Numbered from the stretch's first letter, positions 33,420 through 43,007 are shown. The stretch is DNA of 64,000 bases from Halorubrum distributum JCM 10118 (GCF_000337335.1 NZ_AOJN01000049.1:145706-209705); one strand, 5' to 3'. The notes: generated by a model not told the origin, from the letters alone. Numbers and translations: made by a program.

Positions 33420-34709
33420 ATGGCCGACGATCCGTTCGAGAACATGCTCGCCCAGATGGACCGCGCCGAGGAGTACGCAGACGTGGACCACGGGGTGTTC
33501 GAGCGGCTCAAACACCCGGAGCGCACGCTGAAGGTGACGCTCCCGGTCAGGCTGGAGTCCGGCGAGGTCGAGGTGTTCGAGGGGTACCGCTGTCAGTTCG
33601 ACAGCGCCCGCGGCCCGTTCAAGGGCGGCGTCCGATTCCACCCCTCGGTCACCCAGCGCGAGGTCGAGGCGCTCGCCGGGTGGATGACCTGGAAGACGGC
33701 CCTGGTCGACCTCCCCTACGGCGGCGCGAAGGGCGGCGTGATCTGCGAGCCGAAGGAGCTCACCGACCAGGACCTCGAACGGCTCACGCGGCGGTACACC
33801 GAGGGGATCCGTCGGATGATCGGTCCCGAGACCGACGTGCCGGCGCCCGACATGAACACGAACCCGCAGACGATGGCGTGGATGATGGACACCTACTCGA
33901 TGTACGAGGGCCACTCCATCCCGCAGGTCGTCACGGGCAAACCGCTGGAGATCGGCGGGACGCCCGGCCGCGTGGAAGCCACGGGCCGCGGCGTCTCGCT
34001 CGTCACCGAGCGCCTCTTCGAGTACCTCGACCGCGACCTCTCCGACGCGTCCGTCGCGATCCAGGGGTTCGGGAACGTCGGCTCGAACGCGGCCCGGCTC
34101 CTCGACGAGTCCGGCGCCAGCGTGGTCGCCACCTCCGACGTGTCGGGCGCGGCGTACGACCCGGACGGCCTCGACGTGGCGGCGCTCGGCGCGCACGTCG
34201 ACGCCGGCGGGCTGATCGAGGAGTACGTCGCGGGCGAGTACCGGGGGAACGCGGACGGCTCCAGCTGGGACGACCCGGACGCGATCACCAACGCGGAGCT
34301 TCTGACCCTCGACGTCGACGTGCTCATCCCCGCCGCCGTCGAGGGCGTGATCACCGCCGACAACGTCGACGACCTCCGGGCGTCGGCCATCGTCGAGGCC
34401 GCGAACGGACCCACGACGGTCGCCGCCGACAAGGCGCTCACCGAGCGGGACATCCAGGTCGTGCCGGACATCCTCGCGAACGCGGGCGGCGTCATCGTCT
34501 CGTACCTCGAGTGGGTGCAGAACGCACAGGAGTTCTCGTGGCCGCTGGAGACGGTCAACGCCGAACTGGAGCGCCGCATCGGCACCGCGTTCGACGAGAC
34601 CATCGAGCAGTACGACACGAAGGGCCTTCCCGACCTCCGGACCGCCGCGTACACGCTCGCCTTAGAGCGCACGGCGACGGCCCACGAGTACCGCGGGCTC
34701 TTCCCGTAG
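33420..34709 (+). CDS. gdhA: Glutamate dehydrogenase
   Basis: 429 aa from ATG 33420 (MADDPFENMLAQMDRAEEYA); an in-frame ATG at 33393 is less likely because the usual N-terminus starts here. Interconverts glutamate and 2-oxoglutarate plus ammonia. Substrate and catalytic motifs are GPFKGGVRFHP, KTALVDLPYGGAKGG (with the active lysine) and the Rossmann signature VAIQGFGNVGSNAA. Length is normal for haloarchaeal hexameric GDH. Cofactor preference cannot be read safely. It is followed by a convergent intergenic region carrying a structured repeat. Confidence 0.96.
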   Translation: MADDPFENMLAQMDRAEEYADVDHGVFERLKHPERTLKVTLPVRLESGEVEVFEGYRCQFDSARGPFKGGVRFHPSVTQREVEALAGWMTWKTALVDLPYGGAKGGVICEPKELTDQDLERLTRRYTEGIRRMIGPETDVPAPDMNTNPQTMAWMMDTYSMYEGHSIPQVVTGKPLEIGGTPGRVEATGRGVSLVTERLFEYLDRDLSDASVAIQGFGNVGSNAARLLDESGASVVATSDVSGAAYDPDGLDVAALGAHVDAGGLIEEYVAGEYRGNADGSSWDDPDAITNAELLTLDVDVLIPAAVEGVITADNVDDLRASAIVEAANGPTTVAADKALTERDIQVVPDILANAGGVIVSYLEWVQNAQEFSWPLETVNAELERRIGTAFDETIEQYDTKGLPDLRTAAYTLALERTATAHEYRGLFP

Positions 34710-34740
34710 ACGGCGGGCGATAGCGGGACGGTTGCGCGGT

Positions 34741-35168
34741 TATTTATAAGTAGAACTTCGGTGTCGTTGCCAGATATTTATAAGTGACAGCTGAATCGGT
34801 GGCGAACACCGCCAAAGCCCCAGCCGCTCGGTTATAAATCGTTGATTCCGGATCGACGGCGAACACCGCCAAAGCCCCAGCCGCGAGGGCGGCGCACGCT
34901 CGCTGCGGTCCTCGTCGCTCACTTCGTTCGCTCCTGCGGTCCTTACGTCGCCTGCGCCGCCCTCGCGGCTGCCCCTTTGAGTCCCGCCTCCCATCGCACG
35001 GCACCGCAGCCTCACGCCTCCCCAGCCTCGTCAGTCGCCTCCGCTTCGCTCCGGCGACTGACTCCCTCGCACGGTCGGTTCGCGGCCCTCTGGGCCGCTC
35101 ACCGGGGCGCGCCGCCGCACCGCTTTTTATAAGCTATCGTCGCACTTGCTCGTGATTATTTAAATACC
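34741..35168 (+). repeat. Structured dispersed repeat, copy 1
   Basis: About 430 bp between convergent genes. It starts with TATA-like tatttataagt boxes (34741 and 34775), then ggcgaacaccgccaaagccc-type units at 34801-34827 and 34858-34884 (27 identical bases, 57 bp apart, each preceded by an ATAAA-like box). Helix 1: 34878-34896 pairs with 34953-34971 (19 of 19). Helix 2: tcagtcgcc 35031-35039 with ggcgactga 35053-35061. Helix 3: gcggccc 35082-35088 with gggccgc 35092-35098. Ends with AT-rich ctttttataagc and attatttaaata. Copy 2 is at about 61612-62017 and shares a 54-nt identical block (35017-35070). Could be a non-coding RNA gene, a MITE-like element or a bidirectional terminator. Confidence 0.8.
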
Positions 35169-35173
35169 GTTCG

Positions 35174-35884
35174 TCAGACCGAGCGAATCCGGTCCGCGCC
35201 GACCTCGATCGGCTCCGCGTAGCGGACGATCGGGTCGCCGTCGGGCCGGTCGAACCCGTTCGCCTCGAACAGGGTGTTCGCCCGGAGGTCGACGGTCGCC
35301 TCCCGGAGCCGCCACGGGTCGTGAGCGATCCCCCCGCAGTACAGCCGGTTCCCCGCGGCGTAGAACTGGTAGTTCTCGGCGAGAAACGCGTCGAGCGACC
35401 CCGGTTCGGCCGCGAACGCCTCACCCGTCGGCTCGTAGGTCGCGTCGAACCGCACGTGAGGAACGCCGGGGTGGGTCCGGCGGCTGGTGAACCGAACGGG
35501 GCCGCCCGCGCGCTCCGAGCGATCGGCGGTCTCGGGGCGGGACACGTCCATCGCCGCGCGGTAGTACGGGAGTGCGAACAGCCGCCGCGCGGCCGCGACG
35601 CCGATCCGATCGTCCGCGTCGAGGTTGTAGAAGTAGACGCCCGGACCGTCGGGGCCCTCGACGTAGGTCCGGAGGTTGAGCTCCGGGAACGAGAGCCCGA
35701 CTGGTGCCCCGCGCGGACGGATGTCGTCCATCACGAAGGCGACGACGCTCAGGTACGCGTCGTCTCGATGGGTGGCGACCGAGAGCCGGTCGGGGAGCGT
35801 CGCGGAGACGGCGGCGGGATCGACGGGCCAGTGACAGAACAGCGCGTCGCGCCACGTCATCGTCAGCCAGCGCCGCTTGAACAT
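35174..35884 (-). CDS. DUF2071/YqjF-like protein
   Basis: 236 aa (MFKRRWLTMTWRDALFCHWP). Motifs common to this family include WRDALFCHWPVDP near the start, LPDRLSVATHRDDAYLSVVA, FPELNLRTYVEGPDGPGVYF and LPYYRAAM. The family has a lipocalin-like acetoacetate decarboxylase fold, but the enzymatic role of DUF2071 members is not established. Converges with gdhA across the structured repeat. Confidence 0.85.
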   Translation of the reverse strand: MFKRRWLTMTWRDALFCHWPVDPAAVSATLPDRLSVATHRDDAYLSVVAFVMDDIRPRGAPVGLSFPELNLRTYVEGPDGPGVYFYNLDADDRIGVAAARRLFALPYYRAAMDVSRPETADRSERAGGPVRFTSRRTHPGVPHVRFDATYEPTGEAFAAEPGSLDAFLAENYQFYAAGNRLYCGGIAHDPWRLREATVDLRANTLFEANGFDRPDGDPIVRYAEPIEVGADRIRSV

Positions 35885-35973
35885 ACGATCGGTAGGAGCG
35901 CCAGCGAGTTAACCCGCACGCCGGGCGACTCTCCTCGTTCGGCTCCGTCTTCGCTCACGCTGGTTTCTCCGTT

Positions 35974-36894
35974 CTACCCGCTGCCCCCGTCTTCGGCGTC
36001 CTTCCACTCGCCGAGCCCGGACGGGTCGAGGTGGACGTGGACGTCGCCGACGTCCTCCAGCGCGCGCAGGTTCGTGACGAGGGCCGTCTCCACGTCGTGG
36101 GCCTCCCGGAGCGTCATCTCGCCGTCGACCTCGACGTGGACCTCGACCTCCAGGTCGGTCCCGTCGTAGAACACGGTGAGGTCGTGGACGCCCTCGACGG
36201 CGGGGTTCTCGCGGAGCGCGGCGACGACGCGCTCGCGGTCGCCCGGCGGCGGGGCGGCGCCCACGAGGTAGGTGACGTTCTCGCGGCCGATCTCGATCCC
36301 CTGATAGACGACGAGGACGCTGACGAGCGCGCCGGCGATCGGGTCGAGGATCGGGACGTCGAGGAACACGCCGAACACGCCGACGAGCGCCGCGATCGTG
36401 GTGTAGATGTCGTTGAGGCAGTCGACCGCGAGCGCGGTGAGCGCCGTCGAGCCGAGATCGGCGTTCACCAGCTCCGTGTACCAGTACAGCAGGTACATGT
36501 CCGCCATCGCGAACACCAGCGCGGCGACGAGGAGGAGGCTCTTCCGGGGCGGGCTGTGCGTCCCGAGCAGCCCGAGGACCGACTCGCGCAACAGGAGGAG
36601 CCCGAGGACGACGATGGTCGCGCCGACGAGCAGCGCCGTCAGCGGCTCGATCCGCTGGTGGCCGTGCGGGTGCGTCTCGTCGGCGCTCTCGTACCGCGAG
36701 CCCCCCCAGACGAACACGACCGCGCTCGCGACGAGGTCGGCGACGGAGTGGGCGGCGTCCGCCACCAGCGCGACGCTGCCGAACGCGAGTCCCACCGCCC
36801 CTTCGACGACGATCTTCACCGCGTTGCCGGCGACGTTCACCGCCGCCGCCCGCTGGAACCGAGCGCGGTCGCCGCTCCCGAAGGGGCTCGACAT
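35974..36894 (-). CDS. Cation diffusion facilitator (CDF) transporter
   Basis: 306 aa with six membrane segments. Metal-site aspartates are visible in DAAHSVADLVAS (about residue 45) and DCLNDIYTTIAA (about residue 160). There is a histidine-containing loop (DETHPHGHQRIEPL) and a cytoplasmic C-terminal domain (HDLTVFYDGTDLEVEVHVEV). Exports a divalent metal such as Zn or Fe/Mn in exchange for protons; the exact metal cannot be told. Monocistronic by spacing. Confidence 0.92.
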   Translation of the reverse strand: MSSPFGSGDRARFQRAAAVNVAGNAVKIVVEGAVGLAFGSVALVADAAHSVADLVASAVVFVWGGSRYESADETHPHGHQRIEPLTALLVGATIVVLGLLLLRESVLGLLGTHSPPRKSLLLVAALVFAMADMYLLYWYTELVNADLGSTALTALAVDCLNDIYTTIAALVGVFGVFLDVPILDPIAGALVSVLVVYQGIEIGRENVTYLVGAAPPPGDRERVVAALRENPAVEGVHDLTVFYDGTDLEVEVHVEVDGEMTLREAHDVETALVTNLRALEDVGDVHVHLDPSGLGEWKDAEDGGSG

Positions 36895-37074
36895 AGAAGC
36901 CGATGCGCCCGCGACCCTGTTAAGCGTCTCGCGTCGCGTCGGCGCGCTCCGATCGGCCGACGGCCGCTTCCCTCGCCGACTGCCCGCCGCCGGATCGGCG
37001 GGAGACTCCGTCGTAACGCCTAAGACCGAAACGCTCCTCGGCTACGGTAATGAATCACGATCTTTTCGCCCGAG

Positions 37075-37776
37075 GTGGTCCCGGTGGGCGTCGAAATTAA
37101 GGAAACGGAGGTGAGCGACGAGGATTTCGAGGAGATGAAGGGGTTCGTCCGCGACTACCTCGCGGCCAGCGTCGAGGGCGAGGACGACGGCGGACGGATG
37201 CGCTGGTACCCGTGGCACTCGGCGTCGTACCGGTTCAACCACATCCTCAACGTCGTCGACCTCGCGACCGAGATCGCCGAGGCCGAGGGCGCCGACGTGG
37301 ACGTCGTGCGGGTCGCGGCCGTCTTCCACGACGTCGCCAAGCTGGAGGCCGAACAGGACGTCCACGCGGAGGCCGGCGCGCGCGTCACCCGCGAGTACCT
37401 CCAGAGCCGCGGCAACTACCCCGAGTCGTTCATCGAGGAGGTGTGCGGTGCCGTGGTCGACCACTCGTACACGGGCGACCTCGACGACGTACCCCTGGAG
37501 AGCCGGTGTCTGATCGAGGCCGACGTGCTCGACAAGGTCGGCGCCAACGGCGCCGTCCTCATGCTGTTGCGGATGGGGTACGAGTCGCGCACGCACATGG
37601 ACGCCGCGAAGATGGTCGACCGCGTGCTCCAGCGCGCCCACGACCACACCGAGCGCGTCGTCTCCGACACGGCCGAGAGCATCGCGCACCAGCGCATCAA
37701 GCGCGTGAAGTGGCTCCGCGAGTGGCTCGAAGAGGAGGTCTCCCGGATGGACGCCGAAGGCGTCACCGACCGCTGA
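37075..37776 (+). CDS. HD-domain phosphohydrolase
   Basis: About 233 aa; GTG 37075 and GTG 37084 are both possible starts and the second begins at the conserved-looking VGVEIKE. HD-domain metal ligands: H in FNHILNVVDLA, HD in AAVFHDVAKLE, H in VVDHSY and D in IEADVLDKVG. Superfamily members hydrolyse nucleotides, cyclic dinucleotides or (p)ppGpp; the substrate here is unknown. Confidence 0.85.
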   Translation: MVPVGVEIKETEVSDEDFEEMKGFVRDYLAASVEGEDDGGRMRWYPWHSASYRFNHILNVVDLATEIAEAEGADVDVVRVAAVFHDVAKLEAEQDVHAEAGARVTREYLQSRGNYPESFIEEVCGAVVDHSYTGDLDDVPLESRCLIEADVLDKVGANGAVLMLLRMGYESRTHMDAAKMVDRVLQRAHDHTERVVSDTAESIAHQRIKRVKWLREWLEEEVSRMDAEGVTDR

Positions 37777-37810
37777 GATCGTCACCGAACGGGGACGGCA
37801 TCACCGCTCC

Positions 37811-38545
37811 TTACTCGTCCGGACCGGTCGTCTCGACGAGCGGTAGCATCGCCTCCAGGTAGCGGTCGATCCCTCTCCGAGAGTCCTCGACCCACGCCCC
37901 GTCGTTCGTCGTCGCCCAGCGGAACATCCCGCCGGTAGCGAACGTCTGGAGCGTCGCGGCCACCTCCGACGCGGCGACGGTCCGCTCGTCCCCCGACACG
38001 TCGTCCTCGCCGCCCGACACTTCGGTCGCCGCCTCGCGCACCAGCCGTTCGAGGTACTCGCCGAAGACGCGGTCGCTGCGGTCGAAGTGGTCGCGGTACG
38101 CCTCGTCGCTCGCGGCCTGGGAACGGAGCTCGGTCATCACGGTGACGAACCGCTCGTCGGGCGCGTACGCGTCGTCGAGCGACGCGGGGTCGACCGCGGC
38201 CGTGAGGTAGCCGTCGAGCTGCTCCCGCGCCGAGCGGTCGAAGGCCTCCTCGGGAGCCACCTCCGGCGCGTCCTCCCCCGCGGCAGCCGCATCCTCGCCC
38301 GGCGGCTCCGTGACGGGGCCGTCGGCGACGGACGCCTCGAACTCGTCGAGCAGAAAGCCGAGGAGGTCGATCAGCAGGTCGTCTTTCCCGTCGTAGTGGT
38401 GGTACACGAGCGACGGGCTCTTGTCGAACTCGTCGCCGATCCGCTGGATCGTGACGTTCGCGTACCCGTGTTCACAGAGCGCGCGGAACGCCGCGCCGAG
38501 GATCGCCTGTCGGGTGTCCGACGGCTCCGCGAACGGGTCGTTCAT
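37811..38545 (-). CDS. TetR/AcrR-family transcriptional regulator
   Basis: 244 aa. N-terminal helix-turn-helix (ANVTIQRIGDEFDKSPSLVY then HHYDGKDDLLIDLL) is typical of TetR. The C-terminal ligand-binding region has an acidic, alanine-rich insert near residues 80-110. It is divergent from the COG1361/MMPL export genes with a palindromic site between them, so it probably represses that cluster and perhaps itself. Confidence 0.92.
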   Translation of the reverse strand: MNDPFAEPSDTRQAILGAAFRALCEHGYANVTIQRIGDEFDKSPSLVYHHYDGKDDLLIDLLGFLLDEFEASVADGPVTEPPGEDAAAAGEDAPEVAPEEAFDRSAREQLDGYLTAAVDPASLDDAYAPDERFVTVMTELRSQAASDEAYRDHFDRSDRVFGEYLERLVREAATEVSGGEDDVSGDERTVAASEVAATLQTFATGGMFRWATTNDGAWVEDSRRGIDRYLEAMLPLVETTGPDE

Positions 38546-38582
38546 ACGCCGCGTAGACGGGTGCGGTATATATCGCTCCTGA

Positions 38583-38598
38583 TTGAACGTTCATTCAA
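38583..38598. promoter_or_regulatory. Probable TetR operator
   Basis: ttgaacgttcattcaa contains outer half-sites ttgaa/ttcaa and the fully palindromic core tgaacgttca (38584-38593). It lies 38 bp from the TetR-family start and about 115 bp upstream of the export-cluster gene, near the likely promoters of both. The link to this particular regulator is inference. Confidence 0.6.
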
Positions 38599-38711
38599 CA
38601 CGCTTATGCCGCGGGCCCCTGACAGCAACGTATGACTCGACCCGACGCGCCACGGTACGACCGGTCGCGCCGCGCGACCAGACCCTCCCACCGATACGGC
38701 GGAGGCGACCG

Positions 38712-40427
38712 ATGAGTCGGTCGACGCGGCTCGCGACCGCCGCGCTCGCCGTCGTCGCGGTTGGAGCGTTGCTCGTCGGCCTCTCGCTCGCCGGCGCCGC
38801 GGCCACGAGCGCGGGGACGGCGGACGGCGGCGCCGCGGCGCTCTCCGGAATCGGTGGCCCGGTCGCCGACGGCGCAGTCGCGCAGGCAGGTACCGAATCG
38901 GACCCGACTGACAGACAGGTCCGCGGGTCGCCGGTGCTGGAACTGTTCGCCACACAGCGGACGGTGCCGGCGGGCGCGGAGTCCACGGTCAGGATCGACA
39001 TCGTCAACACCGGCGAGATGGAGATCGGCAACCAGCTGAACTCGCGGGTCACCACCGCGCGCGGGCTCACCCTCGAGATCGACGACGGTGACGTGCCGAT
39101 CGACGTCGAGGACGGCGAGATCCCGGTCGGCGACGTTTCGACCGCCGCGAGCCCGGTCCCCGTCGAGCTGGACGTGACCGTGCCCGACGACGTGCCCGAC
39201 GGCAGGTACGAGGTGGAGGCGACCGCCCGCTACCGCTACACCTTCGAGATCATCCCCGAGTTCAACGACCACAAGGACCGGCGCGGCATCGACGATTTCG
39301 ACCTGACCATCGTGGTCGACGACGGCGCGCGGTTCGCGGTGCTGGAGACCGACACCGACGCGCAGGTCGGTGGGAGCGGCGACGTGACCGTCACGATGGC
39401 GAACGTCGGCGACGAGACCGCGCGCGACGCGGTCGTCTCCGGAACGACGACCAGCCCGGGGGTCCGGCTCGGGGCCGGCGAGGGCGGCGGCCAGTCGTTC
39501 GTCGGCGACTGGGCGCCCGGCGAGAACCGGACGGTGACGTTCGACTCGTCGGTCGGCGAGGCGTTCGGCGGCGGGGCGTACGCGCTCTCCTCGACCGTCG
39601 ACTACCGTGACCCGAACGGGATCGACGAGACCGCGGCGCCCGCGCGCGCCGGCGTCGTCCCGATCCGCGAGCAGTCGTTCTCGCTGGAGGACGTCTCCGG
39701 CACGCTCGAGGTCGGGTACTCGGGGACGGTCTCCGGCACGATCACGAACGAGGGGCCGCTCGACGTCGAGGACGCGGTCCTTATCGCCGACTCCGGGAGC
39801 AACCGCGTGAGCCTCGGCGAGAGCCGGTACGCGCTCCCGACGATCCCGGCCGGCGAGTCGACGAACTTCACCTTTGACGCCGACGTGAGCGGGAGCGCCG
39901 ACCCCGGCCCGCGGCAGTTCCGGTTCACGACCGAGTACGAGAGCGGCGACGCGACGCTCGCGGCCGAGGAGACCCGCCGCGTCGAGGTGGCGCCCCGCCA
40001 GCCCGAGTTCGACCTCGCGGTCGACAACGCCACGATTCCGGCCGGCGAGACCCGGCGGATCAACGCCACGATCACGAACCGTCGCCCGGAGACCCTCTCG
40101 TCGATCAACGCCGGGCTCTACGCCGACAGCCCGCTGACGGCGGTCAACGACGAGGCGTTCGTCGACGAGCTCGAACCCGGCGAGTCCGCGAGGATCTGGT
40201 TCGAGGTGTCGGCCGCGGGGAGCGCGAGCGTCGAGGAGCACCCGATCGAGCTCGACTTCCGGTACGAGGACGAGCGGGGCAACGACCGCATCTCGGACGT
40301 CACGCAGGTCCCGGTCACCGTGACCGCCGCCGCCGACGACGGCGGGACGCCCGTGGGCCTGATCGCCGTCGGCGTCCTCCTCGTCGTCGCCGCGGTCGGC
40401 GGCGCGGTCTGGTACCGACGGCGGTGA
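38712..40427 (+). CDS. COG1361-type secreted surface protein partnered with an MMPL exporter
   Basis: 571 aa from ATG 38712, preceded by ggaggcg. Signal peptide (STRLATAALAVVAVGALLVG...AAA), then about five CARDB/NEW-like beta-sandwich repeats (for example SVTVTMANVGDETARDAVVS-type segments), and a C-terminal membrane anchor (PVGLIAVGVLLVVAAVGGAV) ending in basic residues. Such proteins are typically next to MMPL/RND transporters in haloarchaea and may act as an extracellular adaptor. Followed after 60 bp by the transporter gene. Confidence 0.85.
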   Translation: MSRSTRLATAALAVVAVGALLVGLSLAGAAATSAGTADGGAAALSGIGGPVADGAVAQAGTESDPTDRQVRGSPVLELFATQRTVPAGAESTVRIDIVNTGEMEIGNQLNSRVTTARGLTLEIDDGDVPIDVEDGEIPVGDVSTAASPVPVELDVTVPDDVPDGRYEVEATARYRYTFEIIPEFNDHKDRRGIDDFDLTIVVDDGARFAVLETDTDAQVGGSGDVTVTMANVGDETARDAVVSGTTTSPGVRLGAGEGGGQSFVGDWAPGENRTVTFDSSVGEAFGGGAYALSSTVDYRDPNGIDETAAPARAGVVPIREQSFSLEDVSGTLEVGYSGTVSGTITNEGPLDVEDAVLIADSGSNRVSLGESRYALPTIPAGESTNFTFDADVSGSADPGPRQFRFTTEYESGDATLAAEETRRVEVAPRQPEFDLAVDNATIPAGETRRINATITNRRPETLSSINAGLYADSPLTAVNDEAFVDELEPGESARIWFEVSAAGSASVEEHPIELDFRYEDERGNDRISDVTQVPVTVTAAADDGGTPVGLIAVGVLLVVAAVGGAVWYRRR

Positions 40428-40487
40428 TCGGATGAAGGGACACAGTACCGCCCCGGGTCGACCGACAGGGGCTCACCCGACGGGAGG

Positions 40488-43007
40488 GTGTCGGACAGCG
40501 GGGCGCCGGTGACCGCGGCCGACCGGCTGATCGAGGAGATCGACCGCGTCGTCACGGAGCGGCCGCTGGCGGTCGTCGCGGTGTTCCTCCTCGTCACCGC
40601 GGGCTTCGCCGGCGGACTGACCGGGATCGAGACGAGCGCCGGCGCGGACCAGTTCACGCAGGACATCCCCGCCCAGCGGGCGCTCGACGACATCGACGAG
40701 GAGTTCGAGACGTCGATCGGCGGCTCCGCCACCTCGGCACAGGTTATCGTCTCCGACGACAACGTCCTCTCCCGCGACGCCTTGGTCCGGACGCTGGAGA
40801 CCCAACACCGGTTGGAGTCCCGCTCCACGCTCCGGGTCGCGTCGACGTCGAGCCACGCCGACGCGATCGCGCGACAGCTGGACCCGGACGCGGCGAACGC
40901 GGCCGAGCGGCGCGACGCCGTGGCCGAGGCGACGCCCGCGGAGCTGCGGACGGCCATCGCCGACGCCGACGCGGCGGGGGCGATCGCGGCGCAGGTGTCC
41001 GTCGACTACAACCCCACCGCGCAGGCGGCCGACACCGCGATCGTGGGGATCACCTACGACCTGCCGGACGCGGCGACGACGGCGCGGGTGACGGAGCTGC
41101 AGACCCGCAGCGTCGAGGTCGTCGACTCCGTCCCGGGCAACGAGGCGGGCGAGAACGCGATCCTCTTCGGCGACGGCGTCCTCCAGTCGGAGATCACCGC
41201 CCTGCTCACCGACACCGCGATCATCGTCTTCCCGGCGGCGCTCATCCTGATCGTCGGGTTCCTGATCTTCGCGTACCGCGACCCGATCGACATGGCGATC
41301 GGGATCTCCGCGCTGCTGATCTCGCTGCTCTGGACCTTCGGGTTCATGGGGTACGCCGGGATCCCCTTCTCCGACTCGCTGGTAACCGTCTTCCCGCTGT
41401 TGCTCGCGGTCGGGATCGACTTCGGGATCCACATCGTCAACCGCTACCGCGAGGAGCGGGCGACCGGGACCGGGATCGAGGCGTCGATGCGGACCACGAC
41501 CGACCAGCTGCTCATCGCCTTCCTGCTCGTGACGATCACCACGGTGTTCGGGCTCGTCTCCAACGTGGTGAGCCCGTTCGACCCGAACCGCGACTTCGGG
41601 ATCGTCGCGGCCGCCGGGATCACGTTCACGCTGGTGATCTTCGGCGTCTTCCTCCCGGCCGCGAAGGTGCTCGCCGACCGCTGGCGCGAGCGGCTCCCGA
41701 TCCCGGAGTTCGGCACGACCGCGCTCGGATCGGGCGGGTCGCGGCTCGCCCGGGTGCTCCACGTCGGGGTGGACCTCTCCCGGATCGCCCCCGTGGCGGT
41801 CGTCGCCCTCCTCCTCGTCGGCGGCGCGGTCGGCGGCGCCTACGGCACCGGCGTGAACACGGAGTTCTCGGAGGAGGCGTTCTTCCCGGACCAGGACCGG
41901 CTGGAGACGTACGACGACCTCCCGGAGCCGTTCGCGCCGACTGAGTACACGTTCCTCGACGTGTTGACGCTCTTCGAGGAGGAGTTCGAACAGGACTTCG
42001 TGGGGTCGGTGACCCTGTACGTCGACCAGTCGGTCAGAGACGACGACGCCCTGGAGCTGATCGACCGGACGACGCGGAACCCGCCGGACACCTTCGCGAC
42101 GACCGACGACCGCCGCGCGCAGGCGACGAGTATCGTCACCGTCATCGAGGACCGGGCGGAGCGGGACCCCGAGTTCGCGGCGCTCGTCGAGCGCAACGAC
42201 CGCCTCGGCAACGGCGTGCCCGACCGGAACGTCGACGAGGTGTACGACGCGCTCCTCGACTCCTCCGCGGAGGGTCGCGCGCGCGGCTACGTGGCCGCCG
42301 ACCGCGGCAGCGCGCGGATCGACTACACGATCCGCCCGGGCGTCGACAACTCCGAGGCGGTCGCGGACGTGCGCGCGCTCGCAGAGCGTACCCCCCTCGA
42401 AGCGGTGCCGACCGGGTCCCTCGTCGTCAACGAGGCGGTGATCGACTTACTGACCGAGTCGGCGATCCGCAGCCTGTTCGCCGCCTTCGGACTCACGGCG
42501 CTGTTCCTGGCGCTGTCGTACGCGTACCTCGAAGGGAAGGCCGTCTACGGCCTCCTCAACCTCGTCCCCGTCCTCGTCACGGTCGGGCTGCTCGTCGGGT
42601 CGATGCGACTGTTCGAAATTCCGTTGACCCCGATCAACGCCCCGATCCTCTCCGTCTCGATCGGGCTCGGGGTCGACTACACCGTCCACTTCGTCCACCG
42701 GTTCGTCGACGAGTACCAGGCGGGGCTCCCGATCGACGAGGCGCTCGACGTCACCATCGCCGGGACGGGCGGCGCGCTCACCGGCAGCATGCTCACCACG
42801 GTCTCCGGCCTCGGCGTCCTGTGGCTCGCGGTGATCCCCCTGCTCCGCGACTTCGGCGTCCTGCTCGCGCTGGGCGTGTTCTACGCGTACCTCTGTTCGA
42901 TCCTGCTCGTCCCGTCGCTCGTCGTCGTGTGGGGCCGGTACGGCGGGATAGTCGGTCTCGGGCTCGACGACGGGCTCCGCGGGTCCGGCGCCGAGGGCGG
43001 GCGCTGA
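40488..43007 (+). CDS. RND/MMPL-family exporter
   Basis: 839 aa from GTG 40488 with gggagg upstream. Two repeats of an N-terminal span, a large extracytoplasmic loop and a five-span bundle. The first bundle includes FLIFAYRDPIDMAIGISALL and FPLLLAVGIDFGIHIVNRYR; the second includes LSVSIGLGVDYTVHFVHRFV. The GxDxxxH/Y motifs (GIDFGIHI and GVDYTVHF) are typical of proton-driven MMPL/SSD transporters. Cargo may be lipids or drugs. Likely controlled by the divergent TetR regulator. Confidence 0.92.
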   Translation: MSDSGAPVTAADRLIEEIDRVVTERPLAVVAVFLLVTAGFAGGLTGIETSAGADQFTQDIPAQRALDDIDEEFETSIGGSATSAQVIVSDDNVLSRDALVRTLETQHRLESRSTLRVASTSSHADAIARQLDPDAANAAERRDAVAEATPAELRTAIADADAAGAIAAQVSVDYNPTAQAADTAIVGITYDLPDAATTARVTELQTRSVEVVDSVPGNEAGENAILFGDGVLQSEITALLTDTAIIVFPAALILIVGFLIFAYRDPIDMAIGISALLISLLWTFGFMGYAGIPFSDSLVTVFPLLLAVGIDFGIHIVNRYREERATGTGIEASMRTTTDQLLIAFLLVTITTVFGLVSNVVSPFDPNRDFGIVAAAGITFTLVIFGVFLPAAKVLADRWRERLPIPEFGTTALGSGGSRLARVLHVGVDLSRIAPVAVVALLLVGGAVGGAYGTGVNTEFSEEAFFPDQDRLETYDDLPEPFAPTEYTFLDVLTLFEEEFEQDFVGSVTLYVDQSVRDDDALELIDRTTRNPPDTFATTDDRRAQATSIVTVIEDRAERDPEFAALVERNDRLGNGVPDRNVDEVYDALLDSSAEGRARGYVAADRGSARIDYTIRPGVDNSEAVADVRALAERTPLEAVPTGSLVVNEAVIDLLTESAIRSLFAAFGLTALFLALSYAYLEGKAVYGLLNLVPVLVTVGLLVGSMRLFEIPLTPINAPILSVSIGLGVDYTVHFVHRFVDEYQAGLPIDEALDVTIAGTGGALTGSMLTTVSGLGVLWLAVIPLLRDFGVLLALGVFYAYLCSILLVPSLVVVWGRYGGIVGLGLDDGLRGSGAEGGR

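Noticed and set aside
34740-35015. Minus-strand ORFs across structured repeat copy 1, also seen in copy 2 (61582-61860), encoding similar GTQRGSRE... peptides
   Set aside because: Similarity follows from the DNA repeat itself; the frames run through perfect hairpins, contain repeated TATA boxes and show no protein-like constraint.
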